From contig CAIZJW010000287.1 in NCBI GenBank assembly GCA_903933385.1, positions 1 through 49,825 of the forward strand: 49,825 bases of DNA, in the 5' to 3' direction. The stretch comes from an uncultured Silvanigrella sp. (GTDB lineage Bacteria > Bdellovibrionota_B > Oligoflexia > Silvanigrellales > Silvanigrellaceae). The position numbers and the translations under genes were made by a program. The notes beneath the pieces were generated by a model. The model worked only from the letters and a program-made list of their open reading frames with translations. It had not been told where the DNA came from and did not search any database. Of the stretch, positions 8,155-16,677 are shown piece after piece. Position 1 is the first letter of the stretch; each line of letters opens with the position of its first letter.

Positions 8155-8847
8155 TTACTTAATAGGACTCGCAACTTCAATGAAGTTGACCTTGACCGTG
8201 ACTTTGTCGATGGATGGTTTGAATGCACCGCCAAGTTCAATCGCCAGGCCAGCTTGTGCGGTGTAGTCTTTTCCGCCCAAATTCGAAATGTCGACGGGAA
8301 TGGTTGAAATTGAATCGAGTTTCGAAAGCGATTGGCGTGCACCTGTGAGTTCAATTTCAGAGGGGTTAATAGTCACTCTGCTAATTTCATAACCAAACTT
8401 GGGTGAGCCTTGTAGTACCGCTTTGACTGGGACTCTTTTAACTTCCAGGCGGTCGAGCTCAACATCAAGCCAAGGTTCATGCATGGTGAGAGAATATCGC
8501 TTGTCGAGATTCGGAAAATTTTCGCCTGAAATTGCCACGCGGATTTTTCCCAGACGCTCTTTGCGCAAATCAATTTCACCGGTGAGCTCTTCATCGGTCG
8601 GGACCCTGGAAAACAATGTATCGGGCATGCGCAATGTGACGTTAACAACTCGCTCGGGAGTCCCTGTCACTATGATTCCTTGCTCGGTTTGGAGGCGAAC
8701 GCGCACTGTTCGGTTGAATTCGCGAACCTGCTGGTTTCGAACAATCAAAAAGAGAGCAACGGCAAATCCTACTGAAAGAATCTTCAAGCCGAAATTGTTT
8801 GTGAAGATGAATGTAATTCGACTAAAAATGGACGATGTTCCATTCAT
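8155..8847 (-). CDS. cdaR: YbbR-domain regulator of diadenylate cyclase (CdaR)
   Basis: A 230-residue membrane-anchored protein: one N-terminal transmembrane segment (about residues 18-36, ILSVGFAVALFLIV) followed by an extracytoplasmic part with YbbR-like repeats (for example VPVKAVLQGSPKFGYEISRV and SKLDSISTIPVDISNL). In Firmicutes, CdaR binds and modulates CdaA. Firmicute proteins often have three or four YbbR repeats and are longer; this one seems to hold about two. Its ATG overlaps the cdaA stop as TGATG, with an in-frame GTG one codon earlier. The position between cdaA and glmM supports the call. Confidence 0.88.
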   Translation of the reverse strand: MNGTSSIFSRITFIFTNNFGLKILSVGFAVALFLIVRNQQVREFNRTVRVRLQTEQGIIVTGTPERVVNVTLRMPDTLFSRVPTDEELTGEIDLRKERLGKIRVAISGENFPNLDKRYSLTMHEPWLDVELDRLEVKRVPVKAVLQGSPKFGYEISRVTINPSEIELTGARQSLSKLDSISTIPVDISNLGGKDYTAQAGLAIELGGAFKPSIDKVTVKVNFIEVASPIK

Positions 8848-10175
8848 CACACAGTTCCCTTTTTGGCCTTGAAAGATTCAAGGTCGTTGGAATCAGCATC
8901 TTTGCCTGATGTTGAGCTTGAAGTCTCGGTTGTGTCCAGGGGCGGATTCAATGAAACACCTCCCACAGTGACATCTCGTGGAGGTGGCTCTGGAGGCATG
9001 GGCGGCACGAAACGATGATCGCTTTTGCTTTGTTCATCGTCGAAATCGTCGGTAGGATTTTGCAGTTCGAGCTCAACTTCTGAAAGAGGCTCAATCTCGT
9101 GCAAAGTAGATGTTGGTTGGGCTTCAGGCACTCGGTTTCGAGGGCCTGGGTGTCGCGGAAGTCGCAAATTCATGGACCAGCGCTGCGACTCTCCACCTGG
9201 AGTTGAAACAGTCCCTGTTGTGGAGAGCTGGCGTGCTGTCATCGTAGAACGCGGTTCTTCCTCGACCGCATTTTTTCTCTCACCCCAGGCGGGACGCCGT
9301 GTGTTTCCTCCGAATTCTTTCTTTGGCTTTTTGCTCGATGAATCGCTCAACAATTCCCACCACCAGTTTTTGATCGGCTGAGTGTAGCGAAGCAGGCCGG
9401 TTGCTTTTTCTCGTGTTTGCGGAATGAGCAGGCTCATTAACAACCTACGAGTGATGTCTGCGTTTGGTTGTCGCTGCATTTGTCCATCCCACGCGACCGA
9501 GATATTCCCGGTTTCCTCAGACACAACCAGAACCACTGCGTCAGTTTCCTCGGAAATACCCACCGCAGCGCTGTGGCGGGTGCCCATTTTTTTACTGAAG
9601 CTTGGATTCTTAGACAGGGGCAATTGCGCAGATGCGCAGCTGAGGCGACCTTTCTGGATGATCACAGCGCCGTCGTGGAGCGGAGAGAACGATTGAAAAA
9701 TCGAGAGAAGAATTTGCTCACTCACGAGCGAATCAAGTTTTACACTATGATCATAGAGCCGATCGAGTCCGATTCCACGCTCAAATACGATAATAGCCCC
9801 TGCGCGTTCATGGCTGAGTGTGCGCGCTGCATTAATTGCTTCATCAATTGCACGCACTCCAATATCTTCGTCCATTCCTTGAATAAACGGCCCTCGGCCC
9901 ACGCGAGTCAGCAGACGACGTAGGTCGTCTTGGAAAAGAACAATAACCACAACGATGATTGAGGAATAAAATTTTGAAATGATCCAATTCAGAGTGTTGA
10001 GCTCAAGGTAACCACTCATTGCATAGGCAATAAATATTATAATGATACCGATCAAAACCTGAACGGCGCGCGTACCCCGGAGCATGTTCATAACTTGGTA
10101 GCAAATTATGGAAACAAAGAAGATATCGAGAAACACACGCCAATTCATTTGCTGCAGATGGTCGGCAAAGAGCAT
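8847..10175 (-). CDS. cdaA: Membrane diadenylate cyclase CdaA with long C-terminal tail
   Basis: Makes cyclic di-AMP from two ATP. Residues 1-80 carry three hydrophobic segments, as in CdaA/YbbP. The DAC domain (about 100-250) keeps the DGA motif (168-170). The second signature, normally GTRHR, reads GTRHS (198-202), so RHR has become RHS; the codon for Ser202 is at 9570-9572. The catalytic domain is followed by about 170 residues of low-complexity, Pro/Glu/Ser-rich sequence (PPMPPEPPPRD and similar), probably disordered and absent from standard 270-residue CdaA. ATG 10175 follows AGAGG and lies 8 bases after lolA. Activity is likely but the motif change deserves a test. Confidence 0.92.
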   Translation of the reverse strand: MLFADHLQQMNWRVFLDIFFVSIICYQVMNMLRGTRAVQVLIGIIIIFIAYAMSGYLELNTLNWIISKFYSSIIVVVIVLFQDDLRRLLTRVGRGPFIQGMDEDIGVRAIDEAINAARTLSHERAGAIIVFERGIGLDRLYDHSVKLDSLVSEQILLSIFQSFSPLHDGAVIIQKGRLSCASAQLPLSKNPSFSKKMGTRHSAAVGISEETDAVVLVVSEETGNISVAWDGQMQRQPNADITRRLLMSLLIPQTREKATGLLRYTQPIKNWWWELLSDSSSKKPKKEFGGNTRRPAWGERKNAVEEEPRSTMTARQLSTTGTVSTPGGESQRWSMNLRLPRHPGPRNRVPEAQPTSTLHEIEPLSEVELELQNPTDDFDDEQSKSDHRFVPPMPPEPPPRDVTVGGVSLNPPLDTTETSSSTSGKDADSNDLESFKAKKGTV

Positions 10176-10183
10176 TTGTTTTG

Positions 10184-10939
10184 TTACCTCTTGTCGACTG
10201 CTGTTCCGGGGGGAGGCGTGAATTCAAAGCTACTTGCAGCCACTTTTCCCGGTTTGAACGAGTTGAAGGTTATGTTTGTTTTGTTGCCGTTTCTGAATTC
10301 AATCTTGATGATGCTCACAAATCCGCTGGCTTGATCAATTGCGAGCGAGATGTTTTTTTGCCCGCTTTTTTTGAGTGGTTCGAGCACTACGCAAGTGTGA
10401 TTGTTTGGGCAGTTTGAATTTCCTTGGCTTTCATCATTTGCGAATGAATTCACTTTTTCAAGACTGTATTTATTGGGCAGTTTGTCGAGTTGGAAGACGA
10501 CATCAAGAAACTCTAGGTCGCTCGCATTTGCAGGCAAACGCATCGCGTGTTTCGTGTTTTCAACATATTTCCAGAACCATTCACCGTCATTGATGTAGAG
10601 TTCTTTTCCTGGGTTGCTAATTTCCCATCTGAATTTTCGCGGCTGTGAAAATATAAGTTCACCGACGCTTAGAGTGGTTTTCTTGCGCAGGGCGCTAAAA
10701 ACCTTCTGTTCGAATTTGACTCTAAACGATGTGTGGATGTTCGATTTTGCTTGAAGAGCTCTCAGTTCTGCTGCGATCTTTTCACTTGCATTCCCTTGAA
10801 CGGTTGATGCTGCCGTATTTGAATTGGCCTCGGCGAGTGAGAAATGCACTGAGGAAAGGCACAGTAACGCCAGCGCGCTTCGTTGTCCTGATAAAGCAAC
10901 GATTTTAAATATGCGTTCTGGATGGAACTGGCTTTTCAT
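10184..10939 (-). CDS. lolA: Outer-membrane lipoprotein carrier LolA
   Basis: Periplasmic chaperone that takes lipoproteins from the inner-membrane LolCDE complex to the outer membrane. The 251-residue protein has a signal peptide (hydrophobic stretch IVALSGQRSALALLCLSS, cleavage near SLAEA). LolA hallmarks are present: an early TSFRVKFEQK strand, PRKFRWEISNPGKELYINDGEWFWKY in pieces typical of the family, and a SIIKIEFRNGNKTNITFNSF-like block near the C-terminus. ATG 10939 has GGAG seven bases upstream; a further ATG at 10960 lacks this. It appears to head the lolA-cdaA-cdaR-glmM group, about 80 bases after the LOG gene. Confidence 0.9.
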   Translation of the reverse strand: MKSQFHPERIFKIVALSGQRSALALLCLSSVHFSLAEANSNTAASTVQGNASEKIAAELRALQAKSNIHTSFRVKFEQKVFSALRKKTTLSVGELIFSQPRKFRWEISNPGKELYINDGEWFWKYVENTKHAMRLPANASDLEFLDVVFQLDKLPNKYSLEKVNSFANDESQGNSNCPNNHTCVVLEPLKKSGQKNISLAIDQASGFVSIIKIEFRNGNKTNITFNSFKPGKVAASSFEFTPPPGTAVDKR

Positions 10940-11017
10940 GATTTGGCTCCGGCTCAGCATGTCTTATGGCAAACTTGCCCGACAAGCTTGGAAGCTGCAA
11001 GCCCGGTAGCCCAAGTT

Positions 11018-11560
11018 CTACGAAAGGAGACGATCAAGCGCTTCGAGGTCGTTCACAACCGTGAAGAGGTCTGCAGGAGGTCGACTCAATCCCGTAGCTG
11101 CAATTGATTCGAGCCAAGATATGAGTGCCGTGTAGTAACCATCATTGTTTAGAATGTAGACTGGCTTGTCCATGAAGCCCAAGGTGTTGGCTGTCAGTAC
11201 TTCAAAAAGCTCGTCAAGCGTTCCAAGGCCACCAGGCAATATTATAAAGACATCAGATTCATTCATTAGAATGTCTTTACGCTGAGCCATGGTTTCAACA
11301 GTTATAAATTCCTGAATGTCTTTATGCGCTAGTTCTTTGTTGGCAAGCTTTTTGGGCAAAACGCCGAGCACCCGTCCACCTTTCGAGAGAACACCGTTGG
11401 CTGTTGCTCCCATAAGTCCGTCTTTGCTTCCCCCGTAAACAAGTCGCATTCCATGCTTGGCGATAAGCTGGCCAACAGCAAATGCGTCCTCTCGGAACTG
11501 TTCGGAACGGCCGTTCTGAGCGCCGCAGAACACACATACTGAGCGATTAAATGCCTTCAT
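11018..11560 (-). CDS. LOG-family (TIGR00730) Rossmann-fold protein, probable nucleotide phosphoribohydrolase
   Basis: A 180-residue protein opening with VCVFCGAQNGR and carrying GGSKDGLMGA and the family signature PGGLGTLDELFE. In characterised LOG proteins this PGGxGTxxE motif hydrolyses cytokinin or other nucleoside 5'-monophosphates to free base and ribose phosphate. Many members were once annotated as lysine decarboxylases, which is wrong. Size is typical. ATG 11560 is 14 bases after the upstream membrane-protein gene, so the two are probably cotranscribed. The substrate in this organism is unknown. Confidence 0.88.
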   Translation of the reverse strand: MKAFNRSVCVFCGAQNGRSEQFREDAFAVGQLIAKHGMRLVYGGSKDGLMGATANGVLSKGGRVLGVLPKKLANKELAHKDIQEFITVETMAQRKDILMNESDVFIILPGGLGTLDELFEVLTANTLGFMDKPVYILNNDGYYTALISWLESIAATGLSRPPADLFTVVNDLEALDRLLS

Positions 11561-11574
11561 GATTTAGACGTCCA

Positions 11575-12792
11575 TTAGGATTTTTGCAGGGAACTCAGTT
11601 GCGGCGAGGCCAGATTGGATTCTGGCACGACCGAAAGAGTTGGAGCGAATGTCACTGGATTTTGTCTGAGACGCAAGCCAATGAATTGGCCCACAAGAAC
11701 TGCTCCGAACATGCACAAGTCGACACCTGTCAAGAGCGTTTCTTCGAGGAGGAGAAGTGACAAGGCACAGCCAGCGCTGAGTCCCAGAAACTGCCACCAG
11801 TTGTTGAAGTCGCGGCCAATACGGAGGGAGTTTTTGATATGAATACGAGGCCGCATCGCAAGTAGCAGAATCCCAAAAAGGAACGCTGGAGTTGTAGCAA
11901 CGAGTCGGTGCGTTGAGTTTGCATTGAAGTGACCCATCACAGGAGTTCGATCGCCCATGATTTGCAATGCCAGCCAGCCCCCCAAACTTAAAAGGATGGC
12001 TGAAACAGCGGTTGGAATGCTCCAAAAGGTTACACTTGAAATGCTTCGGTCTTGAGCGCGTTGGAGGCTTGAAGCGCCGCCGAACAAGAGAGCAGAAATG
12101 AGCGAAAGACAACGCGGTAAAGCGAAAGAAAAGCCGTCTGCCCCTGGAAGGAGATGCAATTGTGGGGCGATTGATTTGCCGGGACGTAAGATCTCTAAAA
12201 CTTCGGGCATGAGAAAGAGGGTGGCAGCCAAGATCATGGCAAGTGCAGAGATACGACTTTGAAAATCTATCAGGGGTTCGCTCCCCGTGACCAATCTCCA
12301 CATCGTTCTGCTCCAGGGGATGAATGCTAAAGCTATTGAATGAATTGGGGACCACCCCGGTGATGCGAGTGCCAGGCCCTGAACAAAAAGCCCGGCCGCA
12401 ACGAGCAAGCCCGCAACAGTGGCTCTCTTCCAGGTTTCACGCTCCGGAATGAGAGTTTGAAGGAGGGCAGACCAATTGAGAATTGTGCTTGCAAGGCACC
12501 CAGCCAAAGACGCGAGAAGAGCCCAGCCAAAGCCACTCAATGCACCGGTTTTGCTTACTAAAGCAGAGTGGGCCAGCAGCGCAGCCATGCCAAGTCCCAG
12601 CAAAAGTGAACTGCTTTGCGCCGAAACCCTGTCAGATGCTTCTTTTGTGGCTTTTTTATGACCCATAGGCGTGTCCGATTTTCTTTCTTGGAAAAAGGGC
12701 TCGCGGGGAACCGTTGCTTTTTTCAGAATGCTTGCCGGGGCTACCAAAGAGCTGGCCAACACGCCAGCTTTTTTTTTCGACCCGACAATCAC
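11575..12792 (-). CDS. Polytopic membrane protein of unknown function
   Basis: A 405-residue protein with about 40 hydrophilic N-terminal residues and then roughly ten hydrophobic segments, beginning SSLLLGLGMAALLAHSALV. The layout resembles ten-helix drug/metabolite-type carriers, but I see no diagnostic motif. A weakly conserved ending (PQLSSLQKS) follows the last helix. The start used is a GTG at 12792 preceded by AAAGG at 8 bases; an internal ATG at 12666 would remove only the hydrophilic tail and lacks a good ribosome-binding site. It starts 72 bases from the divergent ribA. Confidence 0.6.
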   Translation of the reverse strand: MIVGSKKKAGVLASSLVAPASILKKATVPREPFFQERKSDTPMGHKKATKEASDRVSAQSSSLLLGLGMAALLAHSALVSKTGALSGFGWALLASLAGCLASTILNWSALLQTLIPERETWKRATVAGLLVAAGLFVQGLALASPGWSPIHSIALAFIPWSRTMWRLVTGSEPLIDFQSRISALAMILAATLFLMPEVLEILRPGKSIAPQLHLLPGADGFSFALPRCLSLISALLFGGASSLQRAQDRSISSVTFWSIPTAVSAILLSLGGWLALQIMGDRTPVMGHFNANSTHRLVATTPAFLFGILLLAMRPRIHIKNSLRIGRDFNNWWQFLGLSAGCALSLLLLEETLLTGVDLCMFGAVLVGQFIGLRLRQNPVTFAPTLSVVPESNLASPQLSSLQKS

Positions 12793-12864
12793 TTGTTCTG
12801 CCTTTGATTGTGCAATATCGAGGGCCTCTGTGCTCTTTCCTCAGAAAGGACGGAACGTAGCCCG

Positions 12865-13503
12865 ATGACCTCATTGCAACACATGTCGACCACCCGATTG
12901 CCGACCCTCTGGGGTCCTTTCCAGATGTCTCTCTATTTGGAATCCGCCACTGGCAAAGAGCACATTCTTTTGTGGATGGGTGATTGGAGTGGAGCAGAAA
13001 AGTTGCCTCTTGTGCGGATTCACTCTGAATGCCTGACTGGCGATGTTTTCTCTTCTTTGCGGTGCGATTGTGGGCAGCAACTTCAGGATTCAATGAATGC
13101 CATTGCAAAAGAAGGCTGTGGTGCGATCCTCTATTTGAGACAAGAAGGCCGCGGAATTGGACTATCCGCAAAAATGCGAGCCTACGCTTTGCAAGATGCT
13201 GGAATGGACACCGTTGAAGCAAACCTAGCGCTCGGCTTTTCAGCCGACGAAAGAAATTTCGCATTGGCTGCTGAAATGTTGAAGTTGTCGGGTGTTTTGA
13301 GAGTTCGTCTGATGACAAACAATCCTGCCAAGATCGAGGCGCTGGAAGGAGCCGGCATCAAGGTTGAGGAACGAGTGCCAGTGACCCCCATTCTTCAGCA
13401 TGAAAACTCCAAATACATCCGTACAAAAATGGAAAAGATGCGGCATATTATAAGCCTAGAGGCGGCCGAGGCGGCCGATTTGCCTGCAACAGGTGAAGGG
13501 TAA
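12865..13503 (+). CDS. ribA: GTP cyclohydrolase II
   Basis: Opens the imidazole ring of GTP, the first step of riboflavin synthesis. The 212-residue length is that of a stand-alone RibA, without a RibB domain. Signatures: LVRIHSECLTGDVFSSLRCDCG containing the zinc Cys residues and catalytic region, LRQEGRGIGL, and LMTNNPAKI. Start: ATG 12865 with AGAAAGGA upstream; an open-frame extension to 12808 has no homology. It is divergent from the membrane-protein gene, and the 72-base gap is too short for an FMN riboswitch. No other riboflavin genes are nearby. Confidence 0.95.
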   Translation: MTSLQHMSTTRLPTLWGPFQMSLYLESATGKEHILLWMGDWSGAEKLPLVRIHSECLTGDVFSSLRCDCGQQLQDSMNAIAKEGCGAILYLRQEGRGIGLSAKMRAYALQDAGMDTVEANLALGFSADERNFALAAEMLKLSGVLRVRLMTNNPAKIEALEGAGIKVEERVPVTPILQHENSKYIRTKMEKMRHIISLEAAEAADLPATGEG

Positions 13504-13629
13504 ATCCTGCAGAGTACTGCCAAATCAGTGTCACTTCGCGCAATCCTTCAGCCTGCGCTCAACTTCATTTTGCTATCCTCTCAATGAGTCAATGGCACAT
13601 CCGTGTGGGATTCAGCAGGAGGATGGCAC

Positions 13630-14961
13630 GTGGGCTTGTTGGGGATTCAGCCTTTTTGCTTAACAATCATATGCCTGACGAGTGCTGTAGCGGTGGCCGA
13701 CGTGCGCCGTGCAGAGCCCTCTGCTTTGGCTAACCTCAACATCCGACATCATCTCATCCCTGGCCTCAAATTGAATGCGAAAAGCTCGAAGGCATTGCCA
13801 AACAAGGCAACTGCGCCAGCCCCTCAGTCGGCTGCCACTGCTGTGCAAAATCAGCGCCCAGCCGTTCCGCCGCCACCCCCAGTGCGCCGATCGTCCAGCG
13901 TTTCGTGGCAAGCAGCCTGTCGAGAGCCAGTGCGGGTGAGCTTTTTTGGAGACTATTGGGTGGCACCAAATAGCCCCGCCGCAGACATGAAGCACTCCCT
14001 TTTGGATAATCTCCGACCGCTGTTGGGATGGGCTGACTTCAATGTAGTTAACTTCGAAGGAAGCATCACCAATGCAAAGAAACGCGCATTTCCAGCATTC
14101 CCTTTCGCTTTAAAGCAAGCCTCCGACAGTTTGAAGTGGCTTTCGTCCGCAGGTGTGAATCACTTAACGAGAGCTAATAATCACGCCATGGACTTTGGTT
14201 GGGAGGGGGCCGAAGAGACTTCAGCTGCCATCAAGGCGGCCAGTATGAAATTCTCAGGAATTGGCAGTGATTTGAAATCAGCTTTGAAGCCAATGTGGCT
14301 TGAGAAGAATGGCATGAAGATTGCGGTTGTGTCGGTCACAACCACTTACCCTGCCGAGGCCTGGGCGGCCGACAAAAAACCTGGAGTTGCCTTTCCAAGA
14401 GCCGATGCTTTGCGGAAAACGATTCAAGGTGTTCGTGATGAGGCTGATTTTGTAGTTGTGGCCTTTCACTGGGGAGAAGAACTGAAGCCAACACTTCGAG
14501 ATCATCAACCCCAGCATGCAAAAGTTGCGCTCGATGCAGGTGCTGACCTGGTTGTTGGTCATCATGCACACGTGGCACAAAAGATAGACGTTGAACCGGA
14601 AAACGGAATGATTGTTTACGGTCTCGGAAATTTCATTTTCACCTCTCTGTCTCGCGACGCGAAATTTGGACTAGGCTCGCATTTTGAATTCTGCCGCGCC
14701 GATGTGCCCGATGCCGAAGGGGCAACCCACCATTTTAAAATGGTTCTGACTCCGCTGCTGACCTACAATCGGAGCACTGGATATCGTTCGCGCATGATGA
14801 ATCTTGGCGAATTTCTTCCTTTTGCCCGTGAGTATGTCAGAAAAGGCTATTTTTCCCCTGAACTTGAGTTCTTCGTTCCCGGCGAAGATCGCGTAAAGAC
14901 GCTTGGTGAGTGGTTGCAGCCGCGCGAACAAGCCTCTAAAGAAGGACGAGAAGTCCGCTAA
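13630..14961 (+). CDS. CapA-family (PGA_cap) metallophosphatase-like exported protein
   Basis: A 443-residue protein of the CapA/PGA_cap family, related to calcineurin-like phosphoesterases and linked in Bacillus to poly-gamma-glutamate capsule. Motifs: FFGDYW, VNFEGSI, RANNHAMDFG, VAFHWGEE and DLVVGHHAHV, together the metal-ligand pattern of the family. The N-terminus has a hydrophobic export segment (LTIICLTSAVAVA) and then a Pro/Ala-rich linker (about residues 60-90). The start is GTG 13630, seven bases after a perfect AGGAGG (13617-13622); a GTG at 13603 has no such site. No capB or capC is nearby, so capsule synthesis is not implied. pruA follows after 28 bases. Confidence 0.85.
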   Translation: MGLLGIQPFCLTIICLTSAVAVADVRRAEPSALANLNIRHHLIPGLKLNAKSSKALPNKATAPAPQSAATAVQNQRPAVPPPPPVRRSSSVSWQAACREPVRVSFFGDYWVAPNSPAADMKHSLLDNLRPLLGWADFNVVNFEGSITNAKKRAFPAFPFALKQASDSLKWLSSAGVNHLTRANNHAMDFGWEGAEETSAAIKAASMKFSGIGSDLKSALKPMWLEKNGMKIAVVSVTTTYPAEAWAADKKPGVAFPRADALRKTIQGVRDEADFVVVAFHWGEELKPTLRDHQPQHAKVALDAGADLVVGHHAHVAQKIDVEPENGMIVYGLGNFIFTSLSRDAKFGLGSHFEFCRADVPDAEGATHHFKMVLTPLLTYNRSTGYRSRMMNLGEFLPFAREYVRKGYFSPELEFFVPGEDRVKTLGEWLQPREQASKEGREVR

Positions 14962-14989
14962 GTCCATTGTCCAAACCGGGGTCCTCAAA

Positions 14990-16609
14990 ATGAACGTTTT
15001 GTCTATGGTCAAACCGACCAACGAACCTATTGAAAACATCCGCGACACAGAAGCAGCATGGGCACAGTTTGAATCTGCCACGCGAGAGATTCCACTTGGC
15101 CTTGAAGTTCCCATGATTATTGGTGGGCAGAAAATCTACTCAAATCAAAAGGGCAAAAGTCTCAATCCTGCGAACAAGCAAATCGTCTGTTCATTCCAAG
15201 AAGCTGATGCAAGTCATGCGCAAAAAGCCATCGATGCTGCACTCGCAGCAAAGCCGGCGTGGGCTGCATTGTCACCAGCCACACGCTTGCAGAAATTTCG
15301 AGATCTCGAAGCAGTTCTGGCGAAATGGAAATACCAAACCTGCGCAACCGCTGCCGTTGAGTGCGGCTACACAGCCAATGAAACATCTGCGAGTTGGGCC
15401 GAGCTGATGGATTTCGTGCGATTCAACAATTGGTTTTATTCTGAGCTCATCGCTGAGCGCATGGGTGATGGACCAATGGAGACAAACCAGTTGCAGTTGC
15501 GTCCGCTCAAAGGCTTCACTTGCGCAGTGACTCCCTTCAACTTTCCTATCGCAATTGGCTACAACCTTCCTCTTGTGATGGCGCTCACTGGCAATACCGT
15601 TGTTTGGAAACCCAGCAGCGATGCAATTCTCACGAGTTATCTTCTCATGCTCGCGCTTGATGAAGCAGGATTTCCTCATGGTGTTATTAACTTTCTTACC
15701 GGTGAAGGGCCAAATTGTCTCCCAACCGTTCTCAAGCATCCTGAGTTAACCGCATTGAATTTCACTGGTAGTTTTAACACTGCGCGTGTTTTTGGAAATT
15801 ATCTTTTCAACACAGACTTCCCCCGTGACAATTTCCCCCGCTTTATTGCAGAAACGGGTGGCAAAGATTTTCTTGTTGCCGATGCCGATATTGATGTCGT
15901 TGATACGGCTCAAGCAATTGTTCAAGGAGCTTTCGGACGCAGCGGTCAGAAGTGTTCTGCAAATAGTGTGGTGCTTGTTGATGAGAAAATTTGGCCAACA
16001 CTCAAGGTTGAACTTATTAAGCAAGCGCAGGCTCAACTCATGATTAATCCTGTGGAACGCAAGGCTGACCTCGGACCGGTTATAAATCAGCGTGCGTTCG
16101 ATAAAATCAAGGCTGCTGTCGAGAAAGCAAAGGCAGATAAAAGCTGTACATTCATCACAGGCGGAAAATGTGACGATAGCAAGGGGTACTATGTTGAGCC
16201 GACATTGATTGAGGTCGACAAAGATATTCACGATCTCCTCAGCGTTGAGATTTTTGGCCCCGTCACTGCTGTGCGTACCTTCAAGACACTCGAAGATGCT
16301 GTCAGAATCATTGAACAACATTCCTACCGGCTGACTGGTTCGGTCATTAGCCGCAACGAAACATTCCTTGAAAAGGCGATTCCTGTTCTTTCTCAATTAG
16401 CCGGCAATTTTTATGTGAATAGAAAGACAACTGGTGCAGTTGTGAATCAACAGCCCTTTGGTGGCGACGGTGCCAGTGGCACAAACGCTAAAGCTGGTGG
16501 GAAATGGTATGTTCTCAACTTTGTTTCGCAGGGAAGTATCACTCGCCGTCATACGCGTAGTACAACTCCGCAAGCCTTTTCCGCACTTAAGAATACGCTC
16601 GGTCGTTGA
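14990..16609 (+). CDS. pruA: L-glutamate gamma-semialdehyde (1-pyrroline-5-carboxylate) dehydrogenase
   Basis: NAD-dependent aldehyde dehydrogenase finishing proline catabolism by oxidising glutamate semialdehyde to glutamate. The 539-residue stand-alone form is as in monofunctional P5CDH. Features: PFNFPIAIGYN, the FTGS turn, ETGGKD with the general-base Glu, GRSGQKCSANS with the catalytic Cys, EIFGPVTAV, and a C-terminal GGDGASGTNAKAGG block characteristic of P5CDH. ATG 14990 lies 28 bases after the CapA gene. An upstream in-frame ATG at 14903 would overlap that gene. No proline dehydrogenase gene is in the window. Confidence 0.93.
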   Translation: MNVLSMVKPTNEPIENIRDTEAAWAQFESATREIPLGLEVPMIIGGQKIYSNQKGKSLNPANKQIVCSFQEADASHAQKAIDAALAAKPAWAALSPATRLQKFRDLEAVLAKWKYQTCATAAVECGYTANETSASWAELMDFVRFNNWFYSELIAERMGDGPMETNQLQLRPLKGFTCAVTPFNFPIAIGYNLPLVMALTGNTVVWKPSSDAILTSYLLMLALDEAGFPHGVINFLTGEGPNCLPTVLKHPELTALNFTGSFNTARVFGNYLFNTDFPRDNFPRFIAETGGKDFLVADADIDVVDTAQAIVQGAFGRSGQKCSANSVVLVDEKIWPTLKVELIKQAQAQLMINPVERKADLGPVINQRAFDKIKAAVEKAKADKSCTFITGGKCDDSKGYYVEPTLIEVDKDIHDLLSVEIFGPVTAVRTFKTLEDAVRIIEQHSYRLTGSVISRNETFLEKAIPVLSQLAGNFYVNRKTTGAVVNQQPFGGDGASGTNAKAGGKWYVLNFVSQGSITRRHTRSTTPQAFSALKNTLGR

Positions 16610-16627
16610 TTGATTTTGTTCTCTTTG

Positions 16628-16677
16628 GCACACAGTGTTTATGAGTCAAACTCTATTCGCTGTGTGCTTTTCTTTTT
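16628..16677 (+). terminator. Intrinsic terminator of pruA, inside the cca 3' end
   Basis: A perfect 8-bp stem GCACACAG/CTGTGTGC (16628-16635 and 16660-16667), with a smaller inner hairpin GAGT-CAA-ACTC in the loop, followed by TTTTCTTTTT. The right arm also encodes the last residues of the convergent cca gene, whose stop codon lies in the loop. Confidence 0.8.

Noticed and set aside
8118-8354. 79-codon extension of GlmM
   Set aside because: It overlaps the end of cdaR and GlmM proteins begin at GKYFGTDG.
11018-11560. Lysine decarboxylase
   Set aside because: PGGxGTxxE belongs to LOG phosphoribohydrolases; the old decarboxylase label is not supported by any PLP site.
12793-12864. FMN riboswitch ahead of ribA
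   Set aside because: The gap is 72 bases, too short for the FMN aptamer, and none of its conserved segments is visible.
12656-13318. 220-codon open frame on minus opposite ribA
   Set aside because: Antisense to a clearly conserved gene and with no recognisable motif.
13630-14961. Poly-gamma-glutamate capsule locus
   Set aside because: Only a CapA-like protein is present, without capB, capC or capE.
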